The notes: generated by a model not told the origin, from the letters alone. Positions 1 to 10,133 are shown, counted from the first letter of the stretch. The stretch: DNA of 64,000 nucleotides from DASWLF01 sp963768765 (GCA_963768765.1 CAVYJK010000029.1:1-64000), one strand, 5' to 3'. Numbers and translations: made by a program.

Positions 1-330
1 ACGTTTGCCTATACCCACTTCCTGGGTATCAAGTATCATGGGGCTAAATATATCAAGCACTTTCTGGGACCCATCCCAGCCCTGGCGCCGTTGTTTTTAC
101 CCATCGAGATCATCGGCCATTTTGCCCGGGTGCTGTCCCTGACTTTGCGTCTCTTCGGCAATATCATGGGTGAGGACCTGGTGCTGGCCATCCTGCTCTT
201 TCTGGCCGGCATGTTCCTGGCCCCCTTGCCCATGATGTTCCTGGCGGTGTTCACCAGCGTGGTGCAGGCCTTTGTCTTCACCCTGCTGTCCATGATGTAC
301 TTCGCCGGGTCCATGGAGCACGCCCACTGA
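1..330 (+). CDS. atpB: F0F1 ATP synthase subunit a (C-terminal part)
   Basis: The reading frame is open from the first base of the window, so the gene starts upstream; 109 residues are visible. Subunit a is the membrane stator that carries the ion half-channels next to the c-ring. The frame contains the family hallmark helix around LSLTLRLFGNIMGED, with the essential arginine in TLRLFGN, followed by hydrophobic helices and a short tail ending MEHAH. atpE follows on the same strand after 141 bases. No F1 subunit genes are seen downstream, so the ATP synthase genes are split, as is common in this group of bacteria. Confidence 0.95.
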   Translation, partial: TFAYTHFLGIKYHGAKYIKHFLGPIPALAPLFLPIEIIGHFARVLSLTLRLFGNIMGEDLVLAILLFLAGMFLAPLPMMFLAVFTSVVQAFVFTLLSMMYFAGSMEHAH

Positions 331-334
331 TAGA

Positions 335-363
335 GTTTTCGGTTTCCGGTTTTCGGTTTTCGG
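335..363. repeat. Period-7 tandem repeat, unit GTTTTCG
   Basis: Four head-to-tail heptamers (one variant with CC) plus one base lie directly after the atpB stop codon. The same unit recurs at 1612, 22456 and 24844. Confidence 0.85.
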
Positions 364-471
364 CTAGGGGACTCTGGATTATCATTAAGCAGCACTTGAA
401 GCCGAAACCGGCTTAAAATTGGAAGAAGGCCACTTCATATATCCCATCATCGTTTAAGGAGGTTTTGGACA

Positions 472-858
472 ATGGCGTTGAGAAAATCCCTGGTATTCGG
501 ACTTAGCATGCTGGTCTCCGTGCTTTGGGCTTCCCTGGCCCTGGCGGCTGAGCCCGCCGCGGCCGGCGCTTCCGCCACCGGCTTGGGCAGCTTCTTCAGC
601 TATGCGGTGCTGGCCGCCGGCTTCGGCATCGGCATCGCCGCCTTTGGTACCGGCATCGGCCAGGGTCTGGCCGTGAAGAGCTCGGTGGAAGGCATCGCCC
701 GCAACCCCGAGGCTTCCGGTAAAATCACCGTGACCATGCTGATCGGTCTCGCCATGATCGAGTCTCTTTGTATTTACGCCCTGGTCGTGGCCCTGATCAT
801 CCTGTATGCTTACCCCATGACCAAACCCATCGCGGCGGCCCTGGGATTCAAGATCTAG
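472..858 (+). CDS. atpE: F0F1 ATP synthase subunit c
   Basis: Proteolipid of the rotary c-ring. The ATG follows a strong ribosome binding site AAGGAGG at 456-462. The protein is 128 residues, longer than the usual 75-90, because a signal-peptide-like stretch ending SLALA-AEPAA precedes the first helix. Helix 1 carries the glycine-rich repeat and GIGQG, the polar loop is ARNPEA, and helix 2 carries the ion-binding glutamate in LAMIESLCIY. The glutamine of GIGQG, the E-S pair and the tyrosine match positions that bind sodium in the Ilyobacter c-ring, while the usual threonine after E-S is leucine here. A terminator-like hairpin follows. Confidence 0.96.
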   Translation: MALRKSLVFGLSMLVSVLWASLALAAEPAAAGASATGLGSFFSYAVLAAGFGIGIAAFGTGIGQGLAVKSSVEGIARNPEASGKITVTMLIGLAMIESLCIYALVVALIILYAYPMTKPIAAALGFKI

Positions 859-871
859 GTTAAGTTTAACC

Positions 872-896
872 GGGGGAGTCCTGCGCTCCCCCTTTT
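872..896 (+). terminator. Rho-independent terminator after atpE
   Basis: GGGGGAG (872-878) pairs with CTCCCCC (886-892) over a 7-base loop and is followed by TTTT. It separates the atp transcript from the rex operator and gene. Confidence 0.75.
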
Positions 897-908
897 AAAC
901 TTAGATAT

Positions 909-926
909 TTGTGCAAATATCCACAA
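909..926. promoter_or_regulatory. Rex operator
   Basis: TTGTGCAAATATCCACAA fits the Rex consensus TTGTGAA-N4-TTCACAA in 5 of 7 and 6 of 7 half-site positions or better, with perfect TTGTG and CACAA ends. It lies 30 bases upstream of the rex start codon, so autoregulation by NADH/NAD+ ratio is likely. Confidence 0.82.
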
Positions 927-955
927 GTTATGTCGAACCCACTGGCGGCTAAGTA

Positions 956-1603
956 ATGCGAGCTACAATGAAATTCTCCAAGATCCCCACTGCGACCATT
1001 ACCCGTTTGTCCATATATTCCAGATACTTGGAGGCCTTGTCCCAGGAAGGGGTCAAGATCATCGCCTCGGACAAGCTCGCCCAGAAATGCGGTATCAACC
1101 CGGCGCAAATCCGCAAGGACCTGGCTTACTTCGGCGAATTCGGCATCCGGGGCGTAGGGTACTTCGTCAAGGAGCTGCTCTTCGAGATCAAGCGCATCCT
1201 GGGCCTGAACAAGACCTGGAAGATGGCCCTGGTGGGCATCGGCAACCTGGGCTCGGCCCTGCTGGCCCATCAGAATTTTATTCGCCAGGGCTACGAGTTC
1301 GTGGCGGTCTTTGACATCGACCCCGCCAAGGTGGGCCGCCGGGTGCCCAGCGGCCAGACCATCCACCACATCGACGAACTGGACCTGGTGGTCCAGGACA
1401 AGGGCGTGGAGATCGGGGTCATCGCCACCCCCGCGGCCAAGGCACAAATGGCGGCCCTGCGACTCATTGCCGCCGGCGTCAAGGCCATCCTCAATTTCGC
1501 CCCCATCCAGCTGCAGGTGCCGGAAGGCATGGCGGTGGAGAACGTGGACTTCACCGTCAAGCTGGACAACCTGGCCTATAACCTCACCATGGCCGAGGGG
1601 TAG
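956..1603 (+). CDS. rex: Redox-sensing transcriptional repressor Rex
   Basis: 215-residue repressor that senses the NADH/NAD+ ratio. The N-terminal winged helix begins KIPTATITRLSIYSRYL and includes the recognition region CGINPAQIRKDLAYFGEFG. The Rossmann domain starts around residue 85 with GIGNLGSAL, the dinucleotide-binding GxGxxG, followed by the acidic strand end VFDIDP that selects NAD(H). The C-terminal swap helix is at NLAYNLTMAEG. Two ATG codons are possible (956 and 968); neither has a clear Shine-Dalgarno sequence, and the second gives the more usual MKFSKIP start. A canonical Rex operator lies just upstream and a terminator follows at 1661, so it is probably monocistronic. Confidence 0.96.
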   Translation: MRATMKFSKIPTATITRLSIYSRYLEALSQEGVKIIASDKLAQKCGINPAQIRKDLAYFGEFGIRGVGYFVKELLFEIKRILGLNKTWKMALVGIGNLGSALLAHQNFIRQGYEFVAVFDIDPAKVGRRVPSGQTIHHIDELDLVVQDKGVEIGVIATPAAKAQMAALRLIAAGVKAILNFAPIQLQVPEGMAVENVDFTVKLDNLAYNLTMAEG

Positions 1604-1611
1604 AAAAAACG

Positions 1612-1640
1612 GTTTTCGGTTTTCAGTTTTCGGTTTTCGG
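1612..1640. repeat. Period-7 tandem repeat, unit GTTTTCG
   Basis: Four units (one GTTTTCA variant) start 8 bases after the rex stop codon. Confidence 0.85.
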
Positions 1641-1660
1641 TAAAAGCAAAAAACTAAGTA

Positions 1661-1690
1661 GCACAGGCGTCTCGCCTGTGCCTTTTTTTT
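1661..1690 (+). terminator. Terminator of rex made from a dispersed palindrome
   Basis: Arms GCACAGGCG and CGCCTGTGC with a TCT loop, followed by eight T. The same palindrome in inverted orientation is at 45408-45428, and a diverged double form is at 57560-57610. Confidence 0.85.
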
Positions 1691-1704
1691 GTCTGCGAGT
1701 TAAA

Positions 1705-1870
1705 TATAAAAGATTGGGGGTGGGGGTTTGGGGGAGGGGGAAAGGGCTTAGTGGCACAGGCGTCTCGCCGTGGAAGGCCCTTGGCCCCCTCCCCCAACTA
1801 CTCCGAAGGAGTCTTGGGGGCCAGGGGCCTGAGGCCCCTGCCCTCCACCCACAGCCCCCTGAGCAATCCG
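1705..1870. repeat. G/C-rich hairpin mosaic without genes
   Basis: Purine-rich runs on one side and pyrimidine-rich runs on the other could pair over long distance. A partial copy of the GGCACAGGCG repeat is at 1750-1770 and a tight hairpin AGGGGCC-TGA-GGCCCCT is at 1823-1839. No credible coding frame is present. Similar material recurs near 45260, 52050 and 57620. Confidence 0.5.
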
Positions 1871-1933
1871 CCTAAGATATCCGCAGTGATTGTCCCCCCC
1901 CACATGGCGAAAAGCTAGATTCCTTTCAGCAAA

Positions 1934-2212
1934 TTAATTTAAAAATCTTTTAAATATCCTTTTCATATCTTCAAGTTGGTTCTTAAGTTTAATTGAGTAG
2001 ATAATATCAAGTGACCGATAACCATGGTAAGTGGTGGTATGCCCAACTTTTAAAAAGATACCTTTCACCCCGAAATTTGTGCTATCATTCCTCCCACGAG
2101 ACAATTCGGCTGCGGAAGATGATACTTGTCGGGGTTCAACTCCGTGAAAGGCTTCCCCATAATATTTTAGATTGTGGTGGCCAAGGTTCGCCCAAATTCT
2201 CAGTTTATACAT
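1934..2212 (-). CDS. Hypothetical protein in AT-rich island
   Basis: 92 residues, unrecognised, with an open frame of plausible codon usage for an AT-rich gene. The C-terminal half is rich in lysine and hydrophobic residues (IKLKNQLEDMKRIFKRFLN) and likely helical. The ATG at 2212 falls inside the palindrome at 2204-2222, so the gene may be autoregulated by a factor that binds there, or it may be the remnant of a longer gene. No Shine-Dalgarno sequence is evident. It is the first item in the low-GC island that also contains restriction-modification remnants. Confidence 0.4.
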   Translation of the reverse strand: MYKLRIWANLGHHNLKYYGEAFHGVEPRQVSSSAAELSRGRNDSTNFGVKGIFLKVGHTTTYHGYRSLDIIYSIKLKNQLEDMKRIFKRFLN

Positions 2213-2222
2213 TCTGTATAAA
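2204..2222. promoter_or_regulatory. Perfect palindrome, operator-like
   Basis: TTTATACA-TTC-TGTATAAA has 8-bp perfect arms. It overlaps the start of the leftward hypothetical gene. A second copy, inverted relative to its flanking CGG, lies at 2338. Confidence 0.6.
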
Positions 2223-2337
2223 ACGGAGACGAATCAGGAGCCGGAATCGTGCAATCATTTGATATGAAAATTGTTTTAAGAACCAATTGGAAAACACGGG
2301 AACTTCTTATACAAAAGGAAACTGTCTGCATCCCCGT

Positions 2338-2356
2338 TTTATACAGACTGTATAAT
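2338..2356. promoter_or_regulatory. Second copy of the TTTATACA palindrome
   Basis: TTTATACA-GAC-TGTATAAT. The flanks (CCG before it here, CGG after the first copy) extend the match in inverted orientation to about 24 bases, so the pair could be operators or the ends of a small element. Confidence 0.6.
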
Positions 2357-2371
2357 CATTGTCAGACAATG
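2357..2371. promoter_or_regulatory. Perfect 15-bp palindrome abutting the previous one
   Basis: CATTGTC-A-GACAATG starts at the base after the preceding palindrome, giving a compound site about 48 bases upstream of the methyltransferase remnant. Confidence 0.5.
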
Positions 2372-2418
2372 AATGAAAATAAACCCTGAAGAAGATAAAT
2401 CCTCAGGAGGATATTACA

Positions 2419-2835
2419 TTGAAAAATACTCGGGATTTAACCAAAACAATTAATTATTATGATAATAGCATTGAAAGAGATTCTCTTTAATTTTACATCT
2501 CTGAAAAGACAGCCACTTATGGTGAAAAAAAGCCTTTCGTTATTTACTATGATAATCCAGAACATTCCCTAAGACTTCTTAAAGGTGACTGCATTGAAGT
2601 GCTGAATCAGGCAAGGGAAAACAGCGTCGATATGATCTTTGCCGATCCTCCTTATTTTCTTTCCAACGGAGGTATTACCTGTCATGCAGGCAAAATGGTG
2701 TCGGTAAATAAAGGGAAATGGGACAAATCAATGGGAGTGGAAGAAAACCATAAGTTTAATCTTGAGTGGTTATTAGTACTCGATCCCTTCTGTGGGAGTT
2801 CAACAACTGGTGTTTCTGCTTTATTACTTAATTAA
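2419..2835 (+). pseudogene. Decayed adenine-specific DNA methyltransferase (DpnA/M.DpnII-type)
   Basis: Remnant of a type II adenine methyltransferase. A TTG start at 2419 with AGGAGG at 405-410 of the same kilobase opens a short N-terminal piece that hits a stop, and a frame change near 2488 restores the frame. Catalytic motif IV (FADPPYFLSNGG) and the following KMVSVNKGKWDKS segment are intact. The frame then jumps from EFNLEWL-like sequence straight to motif I (LDPFCGSSTTG), so the central part of the enzyme is deleted, and it stops right after LLLN, short of the normal C-terminus. It should be inactive. The neighbouring endonuclease-like genes and low GC mark it as part of a transferred restriction-modification system. 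Confidence 0.8.
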
Positions 2836-2847
2836 GGTAGGAAACAA

Positions 2848-3618
2848 ATGAAACAATATGAAGCAGCAATAAATGTTATGGAAATAAATGGTGGATATGC
2901 AACACTAAAACATCTGAATGAAAATGTCTTAAAAGTCTCAGGTGCAGAGTGGAAAACAAAAACCCCTTTTGCTTCAATACGTAGAATTGTTCAAGATTCC
3001 AGATTCTTCTTTAAAATAAAACCTGGACTATGGGCTTTAAATAGTTATAAGAACAAGTTACCAGCCAATATTCTTGAAATGATTGAAGAATCCCAAGCAC
3101 CTCTAGAAAAAGAACAAAAATATACTCATTACTATTATCAAGGAATATTAGCAGAAATCGGGAATTTCTATAATTACAAAGTTTATATTCCCCCTCAAGA
3201 CAAAAATAAACCCTATCTCAATAAAACGCTGAAAGATGTGATAACTTTAGAAATTCTCCCCGCTTTTACTTATGAATTAATCGTTAATACAATTAAAAGT
3301 ATAGATGTAATTTGGGTCAACGAAAGGGGATTCCCAGATGTGGTTTTTGAAATTGAACATTCTACTAACTTTAAAAATTCTTTGATAAAATTTTATGAAC
3401 TTAAGGATTTTTATACAGATATGCTTATAATTTCATTCAAGGAAAGAATTTCTGAATTTCATTCAGTTATGAATTTAAGTATCTATGAAGATTTAAAAGA
3501 AAGAGTCAAATTTTGTGATTATGAATATTTAGAGATGTATTTTTCAAATCCTATCAAATTAAAGCAAGTTAGACAACTTATAAAAGGCAAATCAACTAAA
3601 AGGGGAATTTTGCTATGA
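2848..3618 (+). CDS. Putative restriction endonuclease with N-terminal winged helix
   Basis: 256 residues, low GC. The first 70 residues (YEAAINVMEINGGYATLKHL to GLWALNS) resemble the HARE-HTH winged helix found in front of restriction enzymes. The C-terminal half has a PD-(D/E)xK-like arrangement: SIDVIW, then a turn, then FPDVVFEIEHST, where the two acidic residues could bind the metal. It starts 12 bases after the methyltransferase remnant and overlaps the next gene by four bases (ATGA). It appears intact although its presumed partner methylase is broken, which would be toxic if the enzyme were active; it may be inactive, silent, or paired with a methylase elsewhere. The family assignment is from pattern only. 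Confidence 0.6.
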   Translation: MKQYEAAINVMEINGGYATLKHLNENVLKVSGAEWKTKTPFASIRRIVQDSRFFFKIKPGLWALNSYKNKLPANILEMIEESQAPLEKEQKYTHYYYQGILAEIGNFYNYKVYIPPQDKNKPYLNKTLKDVITLEILPAFTYELIVNTIKSIDVIWVNERGFPDVVFEIEHSTNFKNSLIKFYELKDFYTDMLIISFKERISEFHSVMNLSIYEDLKERVKFCDYEYLEMYFSNPIKLKQVRQLIKGKSTKRGILL

Positions 3619-3905
3619 AGAAGAAACCTTATATGTTTTTAACTTTGGAAGGTTACACTTTTCAACCTGATTCGATAACTATTGAACCAGATATTGAAAA
3701 CTTACAAGTGATAGGAGTTGCCTTTGGTATTAGTCCGAAGGAAGCTTTTCAAAATCTATTAAAAGAAAATAAATATCTTCTGAACACTACTTTCAATGAA
3801 ATATTTTGTTATCAATTAGCCGATAATTATAGGGGTTCAAAAGAATATTTTTATATTTCAGGTGTTAGAAAGAATAATGAGGTATACCAATCTTTAATCT
3901 TATAG
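3615..3905 (+). CDS. Small hypothetical protein coupled to the endonuclease-like gene
   Basis: 96 residues, unrecognised. The start codon overlaps the preceding stop (ATGA), indicating translational coupling. It contains a short repeat-free alpha/beta-looking sequence (FLTLEGYTFQPDSITIEPDIENLQVIGVAFG) and ends in a region that overlaps the frame of the DpnII remnant. Low GC like its neighbours. It may be an accessory or regulatory protein of the island. Confidence 0.5.
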   Translation: MKKKPYMFLTLEGYTFQPDSITIEPDIENLQVIGVAFGISPKEAFQNLLKENKYLLNTTFNEIFCYQLADNYRGSKEYFYISGVRKNNEVYQSLIL

Positions 3906-4141
3906 AGACAAATTTTTATGGTGGTGGCGGTTCAAAACTTAAGGCTACAGCCGGTGAGTATAAATCTCTCCATGATTTTCTTGTCAATGATGGGCATAGT
4001 TTTATCTGGATTACCGATGGCTTAGGTTGGAAAGTTACCACCAGACCTTTAGAAGAAACTTTCAACCATATAGATTACCTTTTGAACTTAAAAATGCTAT
4101 CAAATGGCTTGCTTGAGGATATTATTGCAAGTAACTTGTAA
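3881..4141 (+). pseudogene. C-terminal remnant of a DpnII-family restriction endonuclease
   Basis: The frame between 3881 and 4141 encodes about 86 residues typical of the C-terminus of DpnII-like (GATC-cutting) enzymes: NLIETNFYGGGGSKLK, then SLHDFLVNDGHSFIWITDGLGWK, then RPLEETFNHIDYLLNLKM and GLLEDII before the stop TAA. The N-terminal two thirds are missing; the upstream sequence in this frame is closed by TGA. The first bases overlap the end of the small hypothetical gene in another frame. With the truncated DpnA-type methylase at 2419 it shows that a DpnII-type system once occupied the island and was partly deleted. Confidence 0.8.
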
Positions 4142-4159
4142 AGCAAAAGGTATATAGAT

Positions 4160-4224
4160 CAATTGTCTGGCCAATCGCTGAAGCTGACGGCGTTTCACGC
4201 CGTAGCTTAACTTTATCGTTAACA
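4160..4224 (+). other. attC-like imperfect hairpin
   Basis: AAGCTGACGGCG (4181-4192) pairs with CGCCGTAGCTT (4198-4208) over a TTTCA loop, leaving one unpaired G at 4186. It is followed by GCTTAAC, six bases, and CGTTAAC. A bulged hairpin followed by TTAAC and GTTA is the layout of integron attC sites, but the upstream TAAC core is not conserved, so the site is degenerate or coincidental. Confidence 0.35.
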
Positions 4225-4359
4225 TGATAACTAACTGCTATATATCCCGAGAGTTACAAGTTTTTATAACACTTCGATATGGTGACGATAACGGCAATGA
4301 GGAGATTTAGGAGATTGGCAGGAGGAGGGGCCGACGGCTCTTGACCCGCTAGTACCACA

Positions 4360-7175
<2,816 letters not shown>

Positions 7176-7209
7176 CACTGCTTCAGCTACCGAAGGCCTA
7201 CAGGGGCGC

Positions 7210-7473
7210 TTAATCTGAAGTCTTGCCGGCGGCATCCGGGCCGGGCTGCCGGACGGGTTTATCCTTGGCCTTGGGTTTGCGGCCCCGCTTCTTTTTGATT
7301 TCATAGGGCACAAGTTTAATGCTCTGGGACCTGCCGGCCCCCCCCGGCCAGAGTAGCGGGCCGTTGCCCAGGTGGCGGGCGATGTCGCCCAGGGTCCAAT
7401 TCAGATACTTGGCAGGAATGACCGTGATTTCCAATTTCAGGCCCCGGTTGGGGCGTTCTTTGGCTCTGGGCAT
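7210..7473 (-). CDS. Small basic hypothetical protein
   Basis: 87 residues with AAGGAAT as ribosome binding site before the ATG at 7473. The N-terminal half is compact (LEITVIPAKYLNWTLGDIARHLGN) and the C-terminal half is strongly basic with KKKRGRKPKAKDK, an AT-hook-like or nucleic-acid-binding tail. No family recognised. It lies 34 bases upstream of uvrA on the same strand, so the two may be co-transcribed. Confidence 0.6.
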   Translation of the reverse strand: MPRAKERPNRGLKLEITVIPAKYLNWTLGDIARHLGNGPLLWPGGAGRSQSIKLVPYEIKKKRGRKPKAKDKPVRQPGPDAAGKTSD

Positions 7474-7869
7474 GACTATTCCTTGTTTCCTAAAAAATAA
7501 TGGAGATATGGGGCATCCTTTTGCCGACTAAGACTGAGGCGCTGGGCGAGGGCGGTCTAAAATCCATTTATCCCCAAAGATTAAATTTATCCCCTCCGGC
7601 TTTTTTTTGCCATAATTTTTACAATTTTTCCCTTGCCTAACCCTTTATTTATCCCTTGCTTCCGGGCCATCGTTCCGGCGAAAGTCTCAACTGGGGAAGG
7701 GCTTCCAGGCTAGTTATCGGCGTTTCGCTCCGGAAATTGAACCGGAGACTGGCGGCGGCCGCGGGAGTCAACAGGGCCGCGGCTGCACCTCACCGGCTAC
7801 GCCCTGCCGCTTTTCCGGGTGATGGCGGAGAGCTTGAGCCGTAAGGAAAGATATTTCTGAAATGCGGCA
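7474..7869. other. Intergenic region, T-rich, no gene seen
   Basis: The first 170 bases contain pyrimidine tracts and three copies of TTTATCCC (near 7566, 7587 and 7648). No credible coding frame, hairpin terminator or promoter could be assigned with confidence. Confidence 0.4.
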
Positions 7870-8595
7870 TTAATGGGGGGGCGCCAGCCGAAAGGGGCCG
7901 GCCAGGGCGTAGCGCACCCGGTTGGCTTTCTCGCCGTTGTGTTCCAGGATGCCTTCGGTGAGCAGCAGGTTTAAGTAACTCCAGGCCGTTTTCTTGTTCA
8001 CCTTGAAGGACCCCTCTAAGTCCAGGAGGCGGAACCAGCGGCCTTCGGTGTCCCGGAGAAACTCCCACAAGGTCTCGGGGGTGAGTTTGCGCCGCCCCTT
8101 CAAGGGCAGGGGAACCTGGGATAGGGCCCGGCGCAGCTCCTCGGCGTTCACGGGCTCGGGCCGGGGCGGGGCCAGGCCGATCTCCACCACGGGCTTGGCG
8201 GCCCAATCCCTTTCCAGGCTCTCGAAGTAGTGCTCGGCCTTCTCTTCAATGAGGTTCAGGAGGCGGTAAAACTGGGACAGGGTGATCTGTCCGGCCAGGC
8301 GGTTCACCAAGTAATTTTTGGCCTTTTTCCGGATGAAGGAGACCCGCTCCCGGGTGCCGGCGGGCAGGGCGGCAGCCTCCACCAGCACCTGGAAGAACAT
8401 GCCGGCCACCAGGGTGGTGTCCAGGCCCTGGTCCCGGGGCTTGAAAAAATCGGTCTTTTCGGAAACCCGCATGGCCCCGGCCACCAGGGCAAAGGCGGCG
8501 AAATCGTCGTCAAAGTCAGGCAGTTTTTCGGGACAGACCTGGGCGATGACCTCTGCCGTCAGTTCCCGGACCACCCCCAGACAGTTCTGGTCCAT
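7870..8595 (-). CDS. Hypothetical protein, possibly DNA-binding
   Basis: 241 residues; ATG at 8595 preceded by a G-rich ribosome binding site. No known family recognised. The first 140 residues are mostly helical and acidic to mixed. From about residue 165 the sequence LTPETLWEFLRDTEG to KKTAWSYLNLLLTEGILEHNG resembles a winged helix: a helix, a turn, a second helix with conserved-looking KVNKKTAWSYLNLL and a beta-wing. This suggests a regulator or a fusion with a DNA-binding tail. It is flanked by intergenic stretches on both sides and is probably transcribed alone. Confidence 0.6.
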   Translation of the reverse strand: MDQNCLGVVRELTAEVIAQVCPEKLPDFDDDFAAFALVAGAMRVSEKTDFFKPRDQGLDTTLVAGMFFQVLVEAAALPAGTRERVSFIRKKAKNYLVNRLAGQITLSQFYRLLNLIEEKAEHYFESLERDWAAKPVVEIGLAPPRPEPVNAEELRRALSQVPLPLKGRRKLTPETLWEFLRDTEGRWFRLLDLEGSFKVNKKTAWSYLNLLLTEGILEHNGEKANRVRYALAGPFRLAPPH

Positions 8596-8790
8596 GGCGC
8601 CCCCCCTGGCGTGGGTCTCTTGTTAACTTGCCGTTTCGGGTCGGCCCTTACTTTACTACTTTTTTGCCGGGGTTGCCAGCGCGGAAATCAGATATCGATG
8701 CAGTTCCCGCATCTGTGGTCGGGACCTGGCCCACCTATCAGGCTCAAGCCTGGGTAGCCCCGCCCCTCCGCCCGCCGGGACTCCTGGCCC

Positions 8791-9549
8791 TCAGGGCTGG
8801 TGCTGGTGCTCCCCGCTGGGCTGCGGCTTCCCGAAGGTCTGGATCAGGTACTGGTATAGTTCCATGGCTTGCTCGTCCGAGATTTCATCCTGGGCGAAGT
8901 CGGGCATGGGGCCTTTGGTGCCGTCGTCCAGCCGCGGGTGTCGGATAAAGGCAAGGAAAGTATCAAAATCGGCTAGCTTATCGCTCCCCTCAAGGGGATA
9001 TTGGCGCAGAACGACGTTCCCTCCCTTGCGGTGGCAAGCCTGGCAATCTTCTAAAAAGATCTGCTTCCCGGCCAGGAAGATCTCGGTCTGGGCCCCCTCC
9101 GGCGTGACTTTGGCCACGCCGCCAAAAACGATCTGGCCCCCAAAATACCCCAGACCCACTACGGCCAGAAAGCCCAGAGTGTAGATGACCAGGAGAACCC
9201 TGGATTCCGTCTGTCCCTTGTACAACAGGATCAAGCCCAGGGAGAGCACGATGGAGAGGAAGGCGGCCAGGGAAATCTTGGCGATGATGGGGAACATCCA
9301 GACTCCATGGTAAAAGTACTGCCAGTCCATGAACCCCAGCAAAATCGTGGGCCAGAGAAATAGCCAGGCCAGGACCAGGCAATGCCGGGCCGAGGCTGCC
9401 AGTTGGGGGCGGTGCAGGAGCACCCCCCCTAAACCGAAGATAAAGGCAGCCACCACCAGACCGATGGTCACATGGGTTAAGGGTGGATGCAGCGGATGAG
9501 TGTAGCCCATGGCGGCCAAAAACCGATAGAAGGGGTCGAAGATGGTCAT
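8791..9549 (-). CDS. DUF2231-like membrane protein fused to cytochrome c
   Basis: 252 residues. The N-terminal half has four hydrophobic segments (about residues 25-45, 58-78, 84-108 and 117-140) with the HPPLTHVTIG start typical of DUF2231 membrane proteins. The C-terminal part is a monohaem cytochrome c: CQACH near residue 192 and a likely methionine ligand in GPMPDF. The haem domain follows the last membrane segment and should face the periplasm. Electron transfer to or from the quinone pool is plausible; the partner is not identified. It is separated by 240 bases from the small cytochrome transcribed in the same direction. Confidence 0.8.
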   Translation of the reverse strand: MTIFDPFYRFLAAMGYTHPLHPPLTHVTIGLVVAAFIFGLGGVLLHRPQLAASARHCLVLAWLFLWPTILLGFMDWQYFYHGVWMFPIIAKISLAAFLSIVLSLGLILLYKGQTESRVLLVIYTLGFLAVVGLGYFGGQIVFGGVAKVTPEGAQTEIFLAGKQIFLEDCQACHRKGGNVVLRQYPLEGSDKLADFDTFLAFIRHPRLDDGTKGPMPDFAQDEISDEQAMELYQYLIQTFGKPQPSGEHQHQP

Positions 9550-9791
9550 GTCGTAAACCTTTAGGCGTCAGAGATGGTGAAACCGCCACCGCGGGAATGC
9601 TATCGCCGGGGCGCCAGGACCGGAGGCCCCCCGATTTTGCCGGTTTCTTGGCGAAGAGCCCTGAAATACTCCTTAAAACCTCAGCCAGACCAGCAAAGAG
9701 AGCTCCGGTTTCAGCCAGACGGTGTGGGGTTCTTGCCTGGTGGCAGGCCATGTTTTAATTTTCTTTCCTGCCAACTGTTAAATTTTTTTGA

Positions 9792-10133
9792 CTATGGTTT
9801 AAAGGCGTGGGACATGTAATCGATAACCGCTTGGATCTGACTGGAGTTCAAATTAATCTCAGGCATGGGGCTATGGCCGTTCTCGATGGTTTCCCGGATC
9901 TTTTCGTTAACCCTCCCTTGCCAGAAACTGGGGTCGGTAAAATTGGTGGGGCTGGGGCTAAAGGAAACACCTAATGGACCATCGCCCTTGCCATCCCGGC
10001 CATGGCAAATGGCGCATTTATCATCGTAAACACTTTTTCCCTGCTCATATTGCGCCAGAACCTGGCCAGGGCCCCCCCAAAGGACCGCTCCCAGAAACCA
10101 TCCGACCAAGAAAAATTTCGCGGTGCTTCTCAT
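9792..10133 (-). CDS. Periplasmic monohaem cytochrome c
   Basis: 113 residues with a signal peptide ending in VLA-QYEQG. Haem motif CAICH at about residue 41 and a likely methionine ligand in HSPMPEI. The body, GKSVYDDKCAICHGRDGKGDGPLG, is typical of small class I cytochromes of the PF13442 type. It is closely similar in plan to the divergently transcribed cytochrome at 10517 (same length, same CxxCH position, WQG and SxMP motifs), so the two are probably paralogues flanking a shared 383-base regulatory region. Confidence 0.88.
   Translation of the reverse strand: MRSTAKFFLVGWFLGAVLWGGPGQVLAQYEQGKSVYDDKCAICHGRDGKGDGPLGVSFSPSPTNFTDPSFWQGRVNEKIRETIENGHSPMPEINLNSSQIQAVIDYMSHAFKP

Noticed and set aside
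1678..1875. Short + strand frame in the GC-rich repeat region
   Set aside because: It reads through a terminator T-tract and low-complexity repeats, with no ribosome binding site.
2120..2160. T-arm-like GGTTCAACTCC, possible tRNA
   Set aside because: The flanking bases do not form a T-stem or an acceptor stem; no tRNA fold can be drawn.
9740..9765. Possible sigma-54 promoter on the minus strand before the DUF2231-cytochrome gene
   Set aside because: GG and GC are spaced roughly right, but the flanking consensus bases are absent.
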